From a virus, in IMG/VR virus record IMGVR_UViG_3300005563_000066, positions 1 through 35,541 of that record: a stretch of DNA of 35,541 nt. The stretch is one strand, 5' to 3'. How positions within the stretch are numbered: position 1 is the stretch's first letter; each line of letters starts with the position of its first letter. Below are positions 24,450 through 32,871 of this stretch, piece after piece. Below the pieces are notes generated by a model that saw nothing but the letters and a program-made list of their open reading frames with translations, was not told the origin of the DNA and searched no databases. A program made the position numbers and the translations under genes.

Positions 24450-24997
24450 TTGGTTGCCTTACCTGCGGGCGGCTGTGGTGCCTGCCCGCCCTTGTCCGGG
24501 TCGTCGTCGGCCGCGCCGGAGCCAGCGCCCTGGCCCTGGCCCTGGCCGCCGTCCGGCGGCGCCTCGCCGCCCTGGGCCGCCGCCTTGGAGCGCAGCTCCT
24601 CGAGCTCCGCGTCCTTGGCGCGCGCCTCGAGCTGCATAGCCTCGATGATGCGTGCGTAGCGCTCGTTCTGGTTCGTGGCCGCGTCCGCCTCCGCATGGGC
24701 CTGCTCGGCCCTGCGGCGGTGGAACTCGGGGTCCTGCTCGGCCAGCTGCTCGGGCGTTAGCCCGTCGCAGTTGACGTACCGCCCGCCGACGATGAACCAG
24801 CCTGCTGGGTCCTCTCCGTCCGGTAGCTTGTTAGATGGCTTAGCCAGGCCTGGCAGCGCCGCGTTGCGAAGCCGCGCCTGCCCGATGCCCTGCCCTGCCC
24901 CGATCGACGAGAACGCCCTCTCCGCCGGCGTCTGGACCTCCTGCTCGGCGCCGTCGACGAGGTCGCTCATGTCGACCGTGTTTCGTCCGTTTCCCAT
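24446..24997 (-). CDS. Unknown structural-region protein with disordered acidic tail
   Basis: A 183-residue protein starting at the ATG at 24997, after AGGGAGGG. Residues ~1-45 are polar. A short folded-looking part around 58-85 (PAGWFIVGGRYVNCDG) is followed by a charged helix or coiled coil (about 88-138, rich in Ala/Glu/Arg) and a Gly/Gln/Pro/Asp-rich tail that is probably disordered. It lies between the major capsid and connector genes. I do not recognise the family; a head-completion or capsid-associated role is possible from position only. Confidence 0.55.
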   Translation of the reverse strand: MGNGRNTVDMSDLVDGAEQEVQTPAERAFSSIGAGQGIGQARLRNAALPGLAKPSNKLPDGEDPAGWFIVGGRYVNCDGLTPEQLAEQDPEFHRRRAEQAHAEADAATNQNERYARIIEAMQLEARAKDAELEELRSKAAAQGGEAPPDGGQGQGQGAGSGAADDDPDKGGQAPQPPAGKATK

Positions 24998-25034
24998 GGC
25001 AAAACTTCCCTCCCTGCCCGAGGATGTGTGTCGG

Positions 25035-25060
25035 GCGCCGGCCCCGTCGGGGGCCGGCGC
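25035..25060 (-). terminator. Strong hairpin after the major capsid gene
   Basis: A perfect 11-bp G/C stem (25035-25045 with 25050-25060) closes a 4-nt loop, 13 nt after the capsid stop on the - strand. No T tract follows. It is likely an mRNA 3' stabiliser or an attenuator between capsid and connector genes. Confidence 0.55.
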
Positions 25061-25073
25061 GTGCCCCTTGGGG

Positions 25074-26237
25074 CTAGATGATGTACGGCGGCGTGTAGCT
25101 GCCGTTGTTGGTGATCTGCAGCACCGCAGCGCCGATGCGGTTCTGGACCGCGACGTCGAACTCGCGGACGTAGCCGCGGGCGCGGAGCGGGTACTCGTCG
25201 TACTCGTACATGAGCCGGAGGTCGCCGTTGCCGACGCCAACCGAGCCGCCCATGATGGAGTTGGACGAGCCGCCCACGCCCTCCGGGCCGGTGCCGCGCA
25301 CGCGGAGCGCGAGCGGCTTGCGCTGCCCGAGCTGGTAGCACAGCAGGTAGTTGACCGGCGCCCACGGCTTGACCCAGACCTCGCAGCCGTTGAAGTAGCC
25401 GATGCACCTGTCGTACGGGTTGGAGACGTCCAGGCTCATGCCGGCCGCCTGGTTGATCAGCGTGGACCCGATGATCTGCGCGGGCAGCAGCGGGACGAAC
25501 ACCGTGTTCGGCATGCCGCGGAACGCGCCCTCCTGGGCCTGGTTGATGATGATGTAGGTGTCGCCAGTGTTGTGGTGCTCGATTACCTCGAGCCGCAGCA
25601 CCTCGACGGCGGTCTGGTCGCACACGGAGGCCACGTGGTAGTGGTTCATGTTCGACGGGAACACCTCGCCGTTCGGGCCGACCGGGATCGGGAACGACGT
25701 GTCGTTGTTCTGCAGCGCCTTGACGGGCAGCACCGCGTTGTCCAGGATGCGGTCGTAGAACGTGTAGTTCACGCCGCCGTAGAACGCGCGGGTGATCTGC
25801 CGGCGGATGCGGCGGACGTCGGCGGTCAGGAGCATGGTGACCTGCGCCGCGAACTCCTGCACTGTGCAGTTCTCGAAGAAGTCCCGGTTCCACTGCAGGC
25901 CCGCGCCGAACTTGCGGAGCGGGAACCCGATGTTGGCCCCGTTCGGCTCCTTCTGCGGCTGCACGTCGCCCCAGGCGTCGATCTCCTCCATCTCCATCTG
26001 GCCGTTGCCGCCGGTGCGTCGCAGGCGGTTGGTGGTCACCTCGCAGAACGCCGAGAGCAGCTCGGCGAGGATGCGGTTGTGCGCGGTGAACGCGTTGTTG
26101 ATTACCTCGAAGACGTTGTCCTCTCCAAAGGACGCGACGGTTCCCTGTGCGACGCGCAGAGACTGGAGCGTGTCCTGTGTCTGCAGCGTTCCGAACGCGG
26201 GGACGCCGGGCGTATATGCTGTCGGGCTGTAACCCAT
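25074..26237 (-). CDS. Major capsid protein (HK97 fold, putative)
   Basis: A 387-residue protein in the capsid position. Helical N-terminal residues (about 20-60) are followed by a long beta/alpha body with ADVRRIRRQITRAFYGGVNYT (a spine-helix-like segment), FPIPVGPNGEVFP and YDEYPLRARGYVREFD near the end. Every Ile codon I checked (more than 20) is ATC, whereas ATA is common elsewhere, as expected for the most abundant virion protein. The ATG follows GGAGG with 6-nt spacing. A strong hairpin follows the stop. No cleaved delta domain is obvious, so the separate scaffold in the protease gene probably guides assembly. Confidence 0.78.
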   Translation of the reverse strand: MGYSPTAYTPGVPAFGTLQTQDTLQSLRVAQGTVASFGEDNVFEVINNAFTAHNRILAELLSAFCEVTTNRLRRTGGNGQMEMEEIDAWGDVQPQKEPNGANIGFPLRKFGAGLQWNRDFFENCTVQEFAAQVTMLLTADVRRIRRQITRAFYGGVNYTFYDRILDNAVLPVKALQNNDTSFPIPVGPNGEVFPSNMNHYHVASVCDQTAVEVLRLEVIEHHNTGDTYIIINQAQEGAFRGMPNTVFVPLLPAQIIGSTLINQAAGMSLDVSNPYDRCIGYFNGCEVWVKPWAPVNYLLCYQLGQRKPLALRVRGTGPEGVGGSSNSIMGGSVGVGNGDLRLMYEYDEYPLRARGYVREFDVAVQNRIGAAVLQITNNGSYTPPYII

Positions 26238-26251
26238 CTATTTCCTCCCTC

Positions 26252-26270
26252 CGCCCGGCCGGGCCGGGCG
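26252..26270 (-). terminator. Hairpin between decoration and capsid genes
   Basis: CGCCCGG and CCGGGCG (7 bp, 5-nt loop) lie in the 53-nt gap after the decoration protein gene, upstream of the capsid Shine-Dalgarno site. No T tract follows. It may protect the mRNA end or set the relative level of the capsid message. Confidence 0.4.
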
Positions 26271-26290
26271 TGGCGTTTGATCCTCGCGCC

Positions 26291-27136
26291 CTAGTTGGCG
26301 ACGATGTTGAACCTCAGGTAGAGGTTGCCCACGAGGCCCGCGCCGGCGGACAGCGTGCCCGTCACCCACCCGTTGGCCGCCACCTTGACGGCCGCCGTGT
26401 TGGAGAACAGGCCCGCGGCCGTGTGGACGTCCTGGGCGTTGAGAAGGTTGGTGCCGGCGGACGTGCCGTTGGCGGCCGTGCCGACCGACAGGGTGCACGC
26501 GCTGGTCGCGACTGTCTTGATGTCCGCGATGCAGTCGCCGGCCGGTATGATGAGCGGGGTGGCGAACGGGCTCTGCCACGCGAACGCGCCGCCATTGCCG
26601 CCGGTCACCGCGAGGGCGAAGCCGTCGTTGCGGACGCCTGTGACGAGGCCGTATGTGTCCCCCATGTTGAGGTACCCCTCGGTGCCCCACAGCCGGATGC
26701 GGTTGTCGTCGAGGATGACGCCGCACGGCTGCTGGCCGAACCAGGCCGGCGCCGTGTCGAGGCCGCCCTTGACGGAGCCCGACAGGTACACCGGGACCGG
26801 GCCGCCGGCCGCGCTGAGGAACGAGTTGATGAGGCCCTGCCCGTACGCCCAGTCGCAGTCGCGGATGAGCGTGAGGGCGTCGGCCTGGGCGACCTTGGCC
26901 GCCTGCGGCGCGAAGCCGTGGACGAACGCCTTGGCGGCGTCGCCGCCGGTCGCGTCGGCCCGCATAATCATCATGGTCGGCACGCCGGCAGAGATGGCCG
27001 TCGTGTTAGGGACGAGCGTGCACGCGTCGCCGGCTGCGATGTCCTCGCCGACGATGTACCCGGAGCCTACCCGGTTGTGCCCGTCCGGCAGCTTGCTGAT
27101 CGGGGACGGAGTCCCGTACTTTGCAACAGCACCCAT
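26291..27136 (-). CDS. Head decoration-like protein
   Basis: A 281-residue protein directly upstream of the capsid gene. NRVGSGYIVGEDIAAGDACTLV resembles the beta-tulip-like start of DUF2190/gpD-like capsid-stabilising proteins. The C-terminal ~90 residues form a separate Ala/Gly/Thr-rich beta domain (CTLSVGTAANGTSAG, then a final GNLYLRFNIV). Of about 14 Ile codons, 12 are ATC, pointing to high expression. The ATG follows AAAGGAGG. Decoration of the capsid outside is inferred from position and pattern. Confidence 0.6.
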   Translation of the reverse strand: MGAVAKYGTPSPISKLPDGHNRVGSGYIVGEDIAAGDACTLVPNTTAISAGVPTMMIMRADATGGDAAKAFVHGFAPQAAKVAQADALTLIRDCDWAYGQGLINSFLSAAGGPVPVYLSGSVKGGLDTAPAWFGQQPCGVILDDNRIRLWGTEGYLNMGDTYGLVTGVRNDGFALAVTGGNGGAFAWQSPFATPLIIPAGDCIADIKTVATSACTLSVGTAANGTSAGTNLLNAQDVHTAAGLFSNTAAVKVAANGWVTGTLSAGAGLVGNLYLRFNIVAN

Positions 27137-27172
27137 TTTGTGCTGCCTCCTTTACGTTTTGTGTAAGTCGGC

Positions 27173-27868
27173 CTACATGCCGTAGATGCCGGACGCGCGC
27201 CGCTCACGGATGTTTGCGGCTGCGAGCTGCTCGGGCGTCTGTGTTAGTGTGCCTGTGTTGTCGGCCGACGCCATGTTAGGCGTCGTGGCTGCTCCTGCGT
27301 GCCCTACCTGCGGGTGGGCACCGGGCGCCGTGTTGCGCTGCATAGGCGCGCCGCCAGGCGGGGGCAGCAGCCCCTTGGTGACGGCGATCTGCTCGTACTG
27401 CTGCGCTAGGCCCCTCAGGGCCGTCATGTTGTCGACCCCGTGCGAGTCGACTAGCTGCGCCGCATTGGCGCCGGCCTCCGGGCCGAGCGCTATAACGGCC
27501 AGCTGCTTGGTCTGCGTCTTGAGTCGGCCGAAGTAGTCGTCTCCGACCGTCGCGCGCGCCACAAGCGAGTTGAAGGCGGCCACATCGTGCACGCCGGCAG
27601 CATTGAGCGCCGTCGCGAGCGCCGGGTCGGGTGACCAGGCGGTGGCCGCCGCGGCCGGCGTTTCCACTGCCGCGGCTGCCGCCCCCACGGCCTCCGCGGC
27701 GGGCTGCCCGTCGCCATCTGCCGCGGCCTGGGCCGCGTCGGCGGCCGTGGCCGCCTGGTTCGTGTCGTCGTTTGCCGCCGCGTCGGTGGCCGCCTCCTGG
27801 GCTGCCGCCGCTGTGTCGTCCTCCGCCAGCCAGCCGCGCACGACGGAAAGGTCTACGTCCTGTGCCAT
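27173..27868 (-). CDS. Nested capsid scaffold protein from internal start (proposed)
   Basis: An in-frame ATG at 27868 (residue 298 of the protease), about 10 nt after AAAGGA, would yield a 231-residue protein starting MAQDVDLSVVRGW. It covers only the Ala/Asp-rich linker and the helical C-terminal region. The arrangement mirrors lambda C/Nu3, where the scaffold is made from an internal start of the protease gene. The Shine-Dalgarno spacing is a little long. Evidence is positional, so confidence is moderate. Confidence 0.45.
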   Translation of the reverse strand: MAQDVDLSVVRGWLAEDDTAAAAQEAATDAAANDDTNQAATAADAAQAAADGDGQPAAEAVGAAAAAVETPAAAATAWSPDPALATALNAAGVHDVAAFNSLVARATVGDDYFGRLKTQTKQLAVIALGPEAGANAAQLVDSHGVDNMTALRGLAQQYEQIAVTKGLLPPPGGAPMQRNTAPGAHPQVGHAGAATTPNMASADNTGTLTQTPEQLAAANIRERRASGIYGM

Positions 27869-28759
27869 CGCTGATGTTTCCTTTCGCTTCTTGCCGCCCG
27901 GCTTGCGGGTCGACAGGACGTCGGCGTGCGCCGAGTCCATGCTCATAATCGCGTCGACGAGGCCGACGCGCTTGGCCTCCGCCCCGACGAACATGCCTCC
28001 GTTGGCCACTCTGGCCAGCTGCTTCTCGTCCATGCCACGGCCCTTGGCCACGGAGCGCGCGAACAGCCCCATGAGGCTGTCCATGCGCTTCTGCACGACG
28101 CCGAGGTGCTCGTCCTCGACCGGCCTGCGGCCGATTGCCTTCTGCTCGCCCGCGTACACCACGTACCGCTTGATGCCCTGCATCTCCTCGCGCCGCGTGG
28201 TGTCGACCAGCTCCGTGTAGACGCCTATGGAGCCGACGATGGCGTTGACGTTCGCATACGCGTTCCTGCACTGTGCCAGGATCAGGTAGCCCGCCGAGCA
28301 GCAGTTGTCCTGGGCGTACCCGTCGATCGGCTTGATCTTGCCCGCGCGCCGCACGGTGTCTGCCAGGTCGAACGAGCCGTCGACGGTGCCGCCGGGCGTG
28401 TCGAACACCAGCATTATGGACTGCACGGCGTCGTCGGCCACTGCCTTGCGGATGGCCTCCTGCACGGACACAGTCGCCGTGCCGCCGAACATCTCCTGCA
28501 TGCTGTTGGCCTGCTTGGTCATCGGGCCGCCGATGCCGATGTAGGCCACGCCGTCCTCGGCGCGGTACGACGGCGGCGACGTGTTGCCGGGGCCGGCGGC
28601 CGCCCTGTTGGCGGCGTGCGCCCTGGCGACGTCCGCCAGCGTCATGCCCTCAAGCGCGAGTATGATAGTGCCGGCGTAGCCCTCGTCTATCATCCAATGG
28701 CGCCCTATGGACGCCAGCAGGCCCAGCGCGTTGACCGGCGCCTCCCTATCTATTTGCAC
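27173..28759 (-). CDS. S49-family head maturation protease with C-terminal scaffold domain
   Basis: A 528-residue protein. The protease part (about 1-275) shows GGTVDGSFDLAD after FDTPGG, the catalytic serine Ser155 in NCCSAGYLI, GSIGVYTE, and the probable catalytic Lys207 in GEQKAIG, all as in phage SppA/S49 enzymes. Residues ~298-528 are Ala/Gln-rich and low in complexity, as in a scaffold fused to the protease (lambda C/Nu3 type). It cleaves scaffold and perhaps portal or capsid during head maturation. The start is GTG at 28759 after AGGGAGA, inside the last 14 nt of the portal gene. An internal ATG could give the scaffold alone. Confidence 0.83.
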   Translation of the reverse strand: MQIDREAPVNALGLLASIGRHWMIDEGYAGTIILALEGMTLADVARAHAANRAAAGPGNTSPPSYRAEDGVAYIGIGGPMTKQANSMQEMFGGTATVSVQEAIRKAVADDAVQSIMLVFDTPGGTVDGSFDLADTVRRAGKIKPIDGYAQDNCCSAGYLILAQCRNAYANVNAIVGSIGVYTELVDTTRREEMQGIKRYVVYAGEQKAIGRRPVEDEHLGVVQKRMDSLMGLFARSVAKGRGMDEKQLARVANGGMFVGAEAKRVGLVDAIMSMDSAHADVLSTRKPGGKKRKETSAMAQDVDLSVVRGWLAEDDTAAAAQEAATDAAANDDTNQAATAADAAQAAADGDGQPAAEAVGAAAAAVETPAAAATAWSPDPALATALNAAGVHDVAAFNSLVARATVGDDYFGRLKTQTKQLAVIALGPEAGANAAQLVDSHGVDNMTALRGLAQQYEQIAVTKGLLPPPGGAPMQRNTAPGAHPQVGHAGAATTPNMASADNTGTLTQTPEQLAAANIRERRASGIYGM

Positions 28760-30653
28760 GCGTACTCTCCCTGGCCGCTGCGGCCACTAGGTCCCTTGCG
28801 TACTGGAACGTGTCCAGCCCGTCCGCGTATACATACTGCGACAGGCCCTCGGCCTTCGGCGTCGACTTCTTGGCACCGCGCTCCTCCTTGGTCGTGCCCT
28901 CGGAGTTCGGGTTCTGCGGAACGGCGCGCTTGCCGCTGTTGTCCTGCTTCCTCGGCCCCCTGACGGCGCCGCCGGCGCCGCCCTTGCGGGAGTCGGACCC
29001 GGCCGTCGGGCTGTTGGTCGCGGCCTCGGCGTCCGGCAGCGGCTCTATCACGCCGGGCTGGGCCTCTGCGACGGCCGAGTGGCCCGTCACCTCGACCGAG
29101 CCCTCGTCGTGCGTCACGTAGCCGAGCTTCTCCTTGTTGGTCGCGTTCAGGATGCGCACGGCCTCGGTGTTCGCCTCGACCAGCGCGTCGTTCGTCTTGA
29201 TGCGGTCGTACTCGGCGACTGCGTACGACGTGGACCCGAGGAGCCGCAGGTGCAGGTTGACAGCCCACACGACCAGCTCGGACACCAGCCCGCGCAGGTT
29301 CTCCAGGCCCTCGACGTAGATCGTCCACTCGACGGACGTGAACTGCGTGACGCTCTCGGACACGCCGAGCAGTGTCGGCAGCGTCTTGAGCGCCTGGACG
29401 ATGCGCATCCGCAGGAACGACAGTATCTCGGACAGCCCCTGCCAGGAGCCCGGCTGCAGGTTGTCGACCTGGCCGGACGACTGGTGCACGATGTTGTCGG
29501 AGCTCTGCAGCTGCCCGACGTAGTTGACGACCTCCATGAACCGGGCGTTCACCCAGTCGGCCGCCTTCTTCGGGTCCGATATGCGGTACACCTCGACGGC
29601 CACCTTGTGTAGGGCCATCAGGTCGACGCCGACCCTGAGCCGCGGCCACGCCGCGTTGTGCACGGCGTCGCGCAGGTCCTGCATGAGCGCCAGGTCGGCG
29701 ATCGCCTCGGACAGGGCCGTCGCGTACGGCGCGCGGCCGTACGGGTCGTCAATGATCGGGTCTATCGCCCGCCACGTGAACGTCTCAGGGTTCAGCGGTA
29801 TGAACGCGCCCCCGAGTACCGACGGCATGCCTGCCGGCCCCATCGGGGCGTTCGGCGGAGGCGGCGGCGTGGCGTATGGGCCCTGGGCGAATGCTCCCAG
29901 CCCGATCGGGAACCGCTGCCGCTGGTACGGCCAGAGGTCGTCGTTCCTGTTCCAGCGCGCGAAGTACACCGAGAGGCTGTCGACCGGCCACAGCCTGTGC
30001 AGGCCGCGGATCGCCCCGGACGGGACGCCCTCGACGCATATCAGGCCGGTGAACAGGCCCATCATGGTCAGCTGCGTGAGCAGCCCGTTCAGGCCGCCTA
30101 TCTCGGGCGGGAGGCCGGCGAAGAACGCGTCCGCCTGCGCTTGCGCCGCCTCGTCCTTCTCCTTGGGCGCGCCGGGCGCGGCCCGCTTGTACACAGTTAT
30201 GTTGTACCCGTCGCGCGGGCACGTCAGCCGCAGCGCGTTCCACAGGGCAAGCCCGACCGACGGGTGCACGTCCGGCAGCAGGGACAGGAGCCGCATCGGG
30301 TACGTCGTCGCGTACTCCTGTATCTGCTCCGACGTCTGGCCGAACAGCGGGTCGACCGGCGCGCGCCGCGCCAGGACGCCCATGCCGCCCGACGCGAACG
30401 GCGTCCAGTTGCGCGGCTCCGACAGGCGCTCGCCGCGGCCGGGCGCGCCCGTCGCCTGCATCAGCTCCTGCTCGGCCCTCTGGCCGGGCGGCTGCACGTA
30501 GTTGCCTGGCGCCCGCGGCGCGGCGGCCCGCTGGCCCGCGCCGGACCCTGCCTGGCCCTGGCGGGTGTCGCCGGCGCCGCTAGTGCCAGTCGGCCGGCCA
30601 CCCCGTCCCCGCGACCCTCGCCGCCTGCGCTTGCGCCCTTCCTCTTCTGCCAA
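28746..30653 (-). CDS. Portal protein
   Basis: A 635-residue protein between the large terminase and the S49 protease. After a very basic, Gly/Arg-rich, probably disordered N-terminus (1-60), the body contains YPMRLLSLLPDVHPSVGLALWNALRL and the helical stem region near 395-470 (LRMRIVQALKTLPTLLGVSESV). These fit SPP1/HK97-like portals, which form the 12-subunit DNA entry ring. A Pro-rich loop (ATPPPPPNAP) lies in the middle. The first 74 nt overlap the end of the terminase gene in another frame, so the basic N-terminus is encoded in shared sequence. Confidence 0.75.
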   Translation of the reverse strand: MAEEEGRKRRRRGSRGRGGRPTGTSGAGDTRQGQAGSGAGQRAAAPRAPGNYVQPPGQRAEQELMQATGAPGRGERLSEPRNWTPFASGGMGVLARRAPVDPLFGQTSEQIQEYATTYPMRLLSLLPDVHPSVGLALWNALRLTCPRDGYNITVYKRAAPGAPKEKDEAAQAQADAFFAGLPPEIGGLNGLLTQLTMMGLFTGLICVEGVPSGAIRGLHRLWPVDSLSVYFARWNRNDDLWPYQRQRFPIGLGAFAQGPYATPPPPPNAPMGPAGMPSVLGGAFIPLNPETFTWRAIDPIIDDPYGRAPYATALSEAIADLALMQDLRDAVHNAAWPRLRVGVDLMALHKVAVEVYRISDPKKAADWVNARFMEVVNYVGQLQSSDNIVHQSSGQVDNLQPGSWQGLSEILSFLRMRIVQALKTLPTLLGVSESVTQFTSVEWTIYVEGLENLRGLVSELVVWAVNLHLRLLGSTSYAVAEYDRIKTNDALVEANTEAVRILNATNKEKLGYVTHDEGSVEVTGHSAVAEAQPGVIEPLPDAEAATNSPTAGSDSRKGGAGGAVRGPRKQDNSGKRAVPQNPNSEGTTKEERGAKKSTPKAEGLSQYVYADGLDTFQYARDLVAAAARESTRANR

Positions 30654-32232
30654 GCCCGCTCCTCCTCGTCCCCGACCCGCGGTGCGCCGGCACGCCGACG
30701 ACCCCGAGGTGGCTCGCCTCCGCGGCCGCCATCGCCACGTCGCCCGCCTTCGGGTCCTTGTCGCGTATGCCGTCCTCGGCGGCCACCAGGTACCTCGTCG
30801 GGTCCATGCCGTGGTTCCACTTGTCTATCGGCTTGTCAAGCGTCCTGTCGCCGTCCCTGGCGGTGTGGCGCTTGCCCCAGACGTAGGCCCCGAACTCCTC
30901 GATGTCCGAGGTCGGCTGCATGTCCTCCTTCAGGGCCTCGTCGACGCCGCCGATCGGCTCGCAGCGCCTGAACATCAGCAGCGGCCTCTCCACGCCGCCG
31001 CTCCACTCCCTCTCGCGCGCCCTGAGGCGCGCCTGCACGGCCTGTATGCCCTCGATCACGTTCTTGACGGCCGCCCGCGTCCGCAGGCCGGTGTGCTTCT
31101 CCAGCGTGGCCCGCCCCTCGGCGTCCCAGTCGCAGATGACCTCCGACGGCAGCGGCTCGGGGAACGCCGCCGCCGGCACGTGCTCCGCGGCGCCGTCCGG
31201 GTCGTAGGACCAGCCCGAGTCCGCCAGCAGCATGCGCGCGGCGTCCTCGACGAGGGTCTCGGTCCGGTAGAGCAGCGCGTACCGCCACCAGCGGCGCGTG
31301 CCCGGCTGCCTGGCCCACTTCTGCACGCACATCGGGTCGTTCCACCCGAAGTCGACCGTCCACTTCCTGTCCCAGTCGTCCGGGGGGCGCGCGGTCGGCC
31401 CCCAGGGCGCCTTGCCGTCGCCGTCGCACCAGACGTGCGCCTCGGCCGTGAACTCCTCGTAGACCGCGCCCTCCGCGCCAGCCCACAGCCCGAGCCGGAG
31501 CCGCTTGTAGCGCGGGCCGGTCAGGTTGTCGAGGCGCGCCAGGTACTTGAGCCCGAACTCCGTGAAGCGCCCCGGCCGCCCGAGGGCTGGGTGCGCGTCC
31601 GGCCACGCCGGGTCCCCGGGGGTCGTCCCCTCGTGGGCCAGCTGGAACAGCGTCGGGTTGTCCTCGTGCAGCGACGCTATCAGCCGCCACCGGCCCTGCA
31701 GCGACCGCTGCCGTATCCAGTGCTCCGGCGCGTCCGGGTTGCAGTCGAACAGCAGCTGCTGGAACGGCAGCACGCCGTTCCTGAGGCGGGACGAGAGCGA
31801 CTCGAAGTCGGCCTCCTCGCACTCCGTCGCCTCCTGCACGTAGACCAGGTCGAACTCCGTCGACATTATCTTGCCGGGCTTGTCCAGCCCGACCACGGCT
31901 ATCTCGGACCCGTTCGGGTACGTGTACTTCGTCCTGTGCGACCGCCGGATGGCGGTGACGTTCATCGGGTGGCCGTCGGGGACGACCTTCTCCTCGAACG
32001 TGAACAGCGCGGCCTCCGTCAGGGACTCGCGCGTTTTCCTCGCTATCAGGCACCGGACGTTCGGGTACTTCTCGCAGAGCAGGTGCAGCTTCTCAAGGCA
32101 CGCCCGGCTCTTGCCGGTGCCCGCCGGGCCGCAGACGCCGACGGTGTCGGACCTGTCGTACAGTATGTCGTACGCCGACCCCTGTGGCCTGAACGCCTTG
32201 CTGGTCCTGTCCTCGCCCGCCTTAGTCGCCAC
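30580..32232 (-). CDS. terL: Terminase large subunit
   Basis: A 550-residue packaging motor. Walker A is GPAGTGKS (35-42). Walker B is FDLVYVQE, with the catalytic glutamate at 134. The nuclease domain shows Asp294 (VDFGWNDP), an Asp pair around 368-370 (CDWDAEG) and Asp477 (NHGMDPTRYL). It pumps DNA into the procapsid and cuts the concatemer. The start is GTG at 32232, overlapping a 71-residue gene by 11 nt. The last ~25 residues are Arg/Gly-rich and overlap the portal start by 74 nt; they may be a late extension of the frame. Confidence 0.92.
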   Translation of the reverse strand: MATKAGEDRTSKAFRPQGSAYDILYDRSDTVGVCGPAGTGKSRACLEKLHLLCEKYPNVRCLIARKTRESLTEAALFTFEEKVVPDGHPMNVTAIRRSHRTKYTYPNGSEIAVVGLDKPGKIMSTEFDLVYVQEATECEEADFESLSSRLRNGVLPFQQLLFDCNPDAPEHWIRQRSLQGRWRLIASLHEDNPTLFQLAHEGTTPGDPAWPDAHPALGRPGRFTEFGLKYLARLDNLTGPRYKRLRLGLWAGAEGAVYEEFTAEAHVWCDGDGKAPWGPTARPPDDWDRKWTVDFGWNDPMCVQKWARQPGTRRWWRYALLYRTETLVEDAARMLLADSGWSYDPDGAAEHVPAAAFPEPLPSEVICDWDAEGRATLEKHTGLRTRAAVKNVIEGIQAVQARLRAREREWSGGVERPLLMFRRCEPIGGVDEALKEDMQPTSDIEEFGAYVWGKRHTARDGDRTLDKPIDKWNHGMDPTRYLVAAEDGIRDKDPKAGDVAMAAAEASHLGVVGVPAHRGSGTRRSGLGRRGRAQAQAARVAGTGWPADWH

Positions 32233-32437
32233 CGCCCGCGCCCCTCTCCTGCGCCACCCTCAGCGCGACAGCCGCCCGCGACGCCGGGTCCAGCAGCAGC
32301 GCGACGGTCGCGACGTAGACCTGGGCGAAGTCCGACGGGTTGCCGCCGGACTCCGCGACGCGGCGCGCGGCCGAGCCCCACACGACCCCGACCACGGCCT
32401 GCGCCTCCGCCGGCAGCCTGTCGATGCCCGTGAGCAC
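32222..32437 (-). CDS. Small unknown protein between terminase subunits
   Basis: A 71-residue protein. The GTG at 32437 sits 6 nt after GGGAGG. The sequence is helical (LPAEAQAVVGVVWGSAARRV, then FAQVYVATVALLLDPASRAAVALRVAQ) with no membrane-length hydrophobic stretch free of charge, and ends in glycines. It overlaps the large terminase start by 11 nt, so translation is probably coupled. I do not recognise it. Confidence 0.6.
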   Translation of the reverse strand: MLTGIDRLPAEAQAVVGVVWGSAARRVAESGGNPSDFAQVYVATVALLLDPASRAAVALRVAQERGAGGGD

Positions 32438-32451
32438 GGCGCGCCTCCCTC

Positions 32452-32856
32452 CTAGAACGGCTCCTTGCCGGGCAGGAGCACGTAGTTGACGAAGCCGGCG
32501 ACCGCGCCGCCGGCGGCCGCGATCTGCAGCTTCTGGCCGGGCAGCGTCTGGAACAGCGGGTCCGGCTGCTGGGGCACGGTCTTGTCGGCGTACTGCCCGC
32601 ACTTGATCGCGCCGGTTAGGTCCGCCGGCGTGGTCCCGTCGGTTGTGATGAACTTGAACGACGCGCCCGCAGTGTCGACCGTCAGGCTGTACCCGACGAC
32701 GGCGATGGCCTGCGCGCCGTACGACAGCGAGCCGGCCCCGGGCGCCGGCGCGTTGGCCGCGATCGCGGCGACGATGTCGCCCGTCACGCCTGAGCCGACC
32801 GACACGGGGGCGGACAGCACCGTGTGCTGCCTTGAGTTGAACCTCGAGTTGTCCAA
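32452..32856 (-). CDS. Unknown small beta-rich virion-type protein
   Basis: A 134-residue protein starting at TTG 32856 after AGAGGGAG. It is rich in Ala/Gly/Val/Thr with alternating hydrophobic residues (AIAVVGYSLTVDTAGASFKFITT) and ends AGFVNYVLLPGKEPF. This resembles small beta proteins of phage heads (decoration- or spike-like), but no family is recognised. It lies between the two terminase subunit genes, which is unusual for a virion protein. Confidence 0.55.
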   Translation of the reverse strand: MDNSRFNSRQHTVLSAPVSVGSGVTGDIVAAIAANAPAPGAGSLSYGAQAIAVVGYSLTVDTAGASFKFITTDGTTPADLTGAIKCGQYADKTVPQQPDPLFQTLPGQKLQIAAAGGAVAGFVNYVLLPGKEPF

Positions 32857-32871
32857 TTTGCGTCTCCCTCT

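Noticed and set aside
30502-32433. 643-codon open frame on the + strand opposite portal and terminase
   Set aside because: Low-complexity Arg/Ala/Pro/Val composition and exact antisense position to the terminase with its clear motifs; a shadow of a GC-rich gene.
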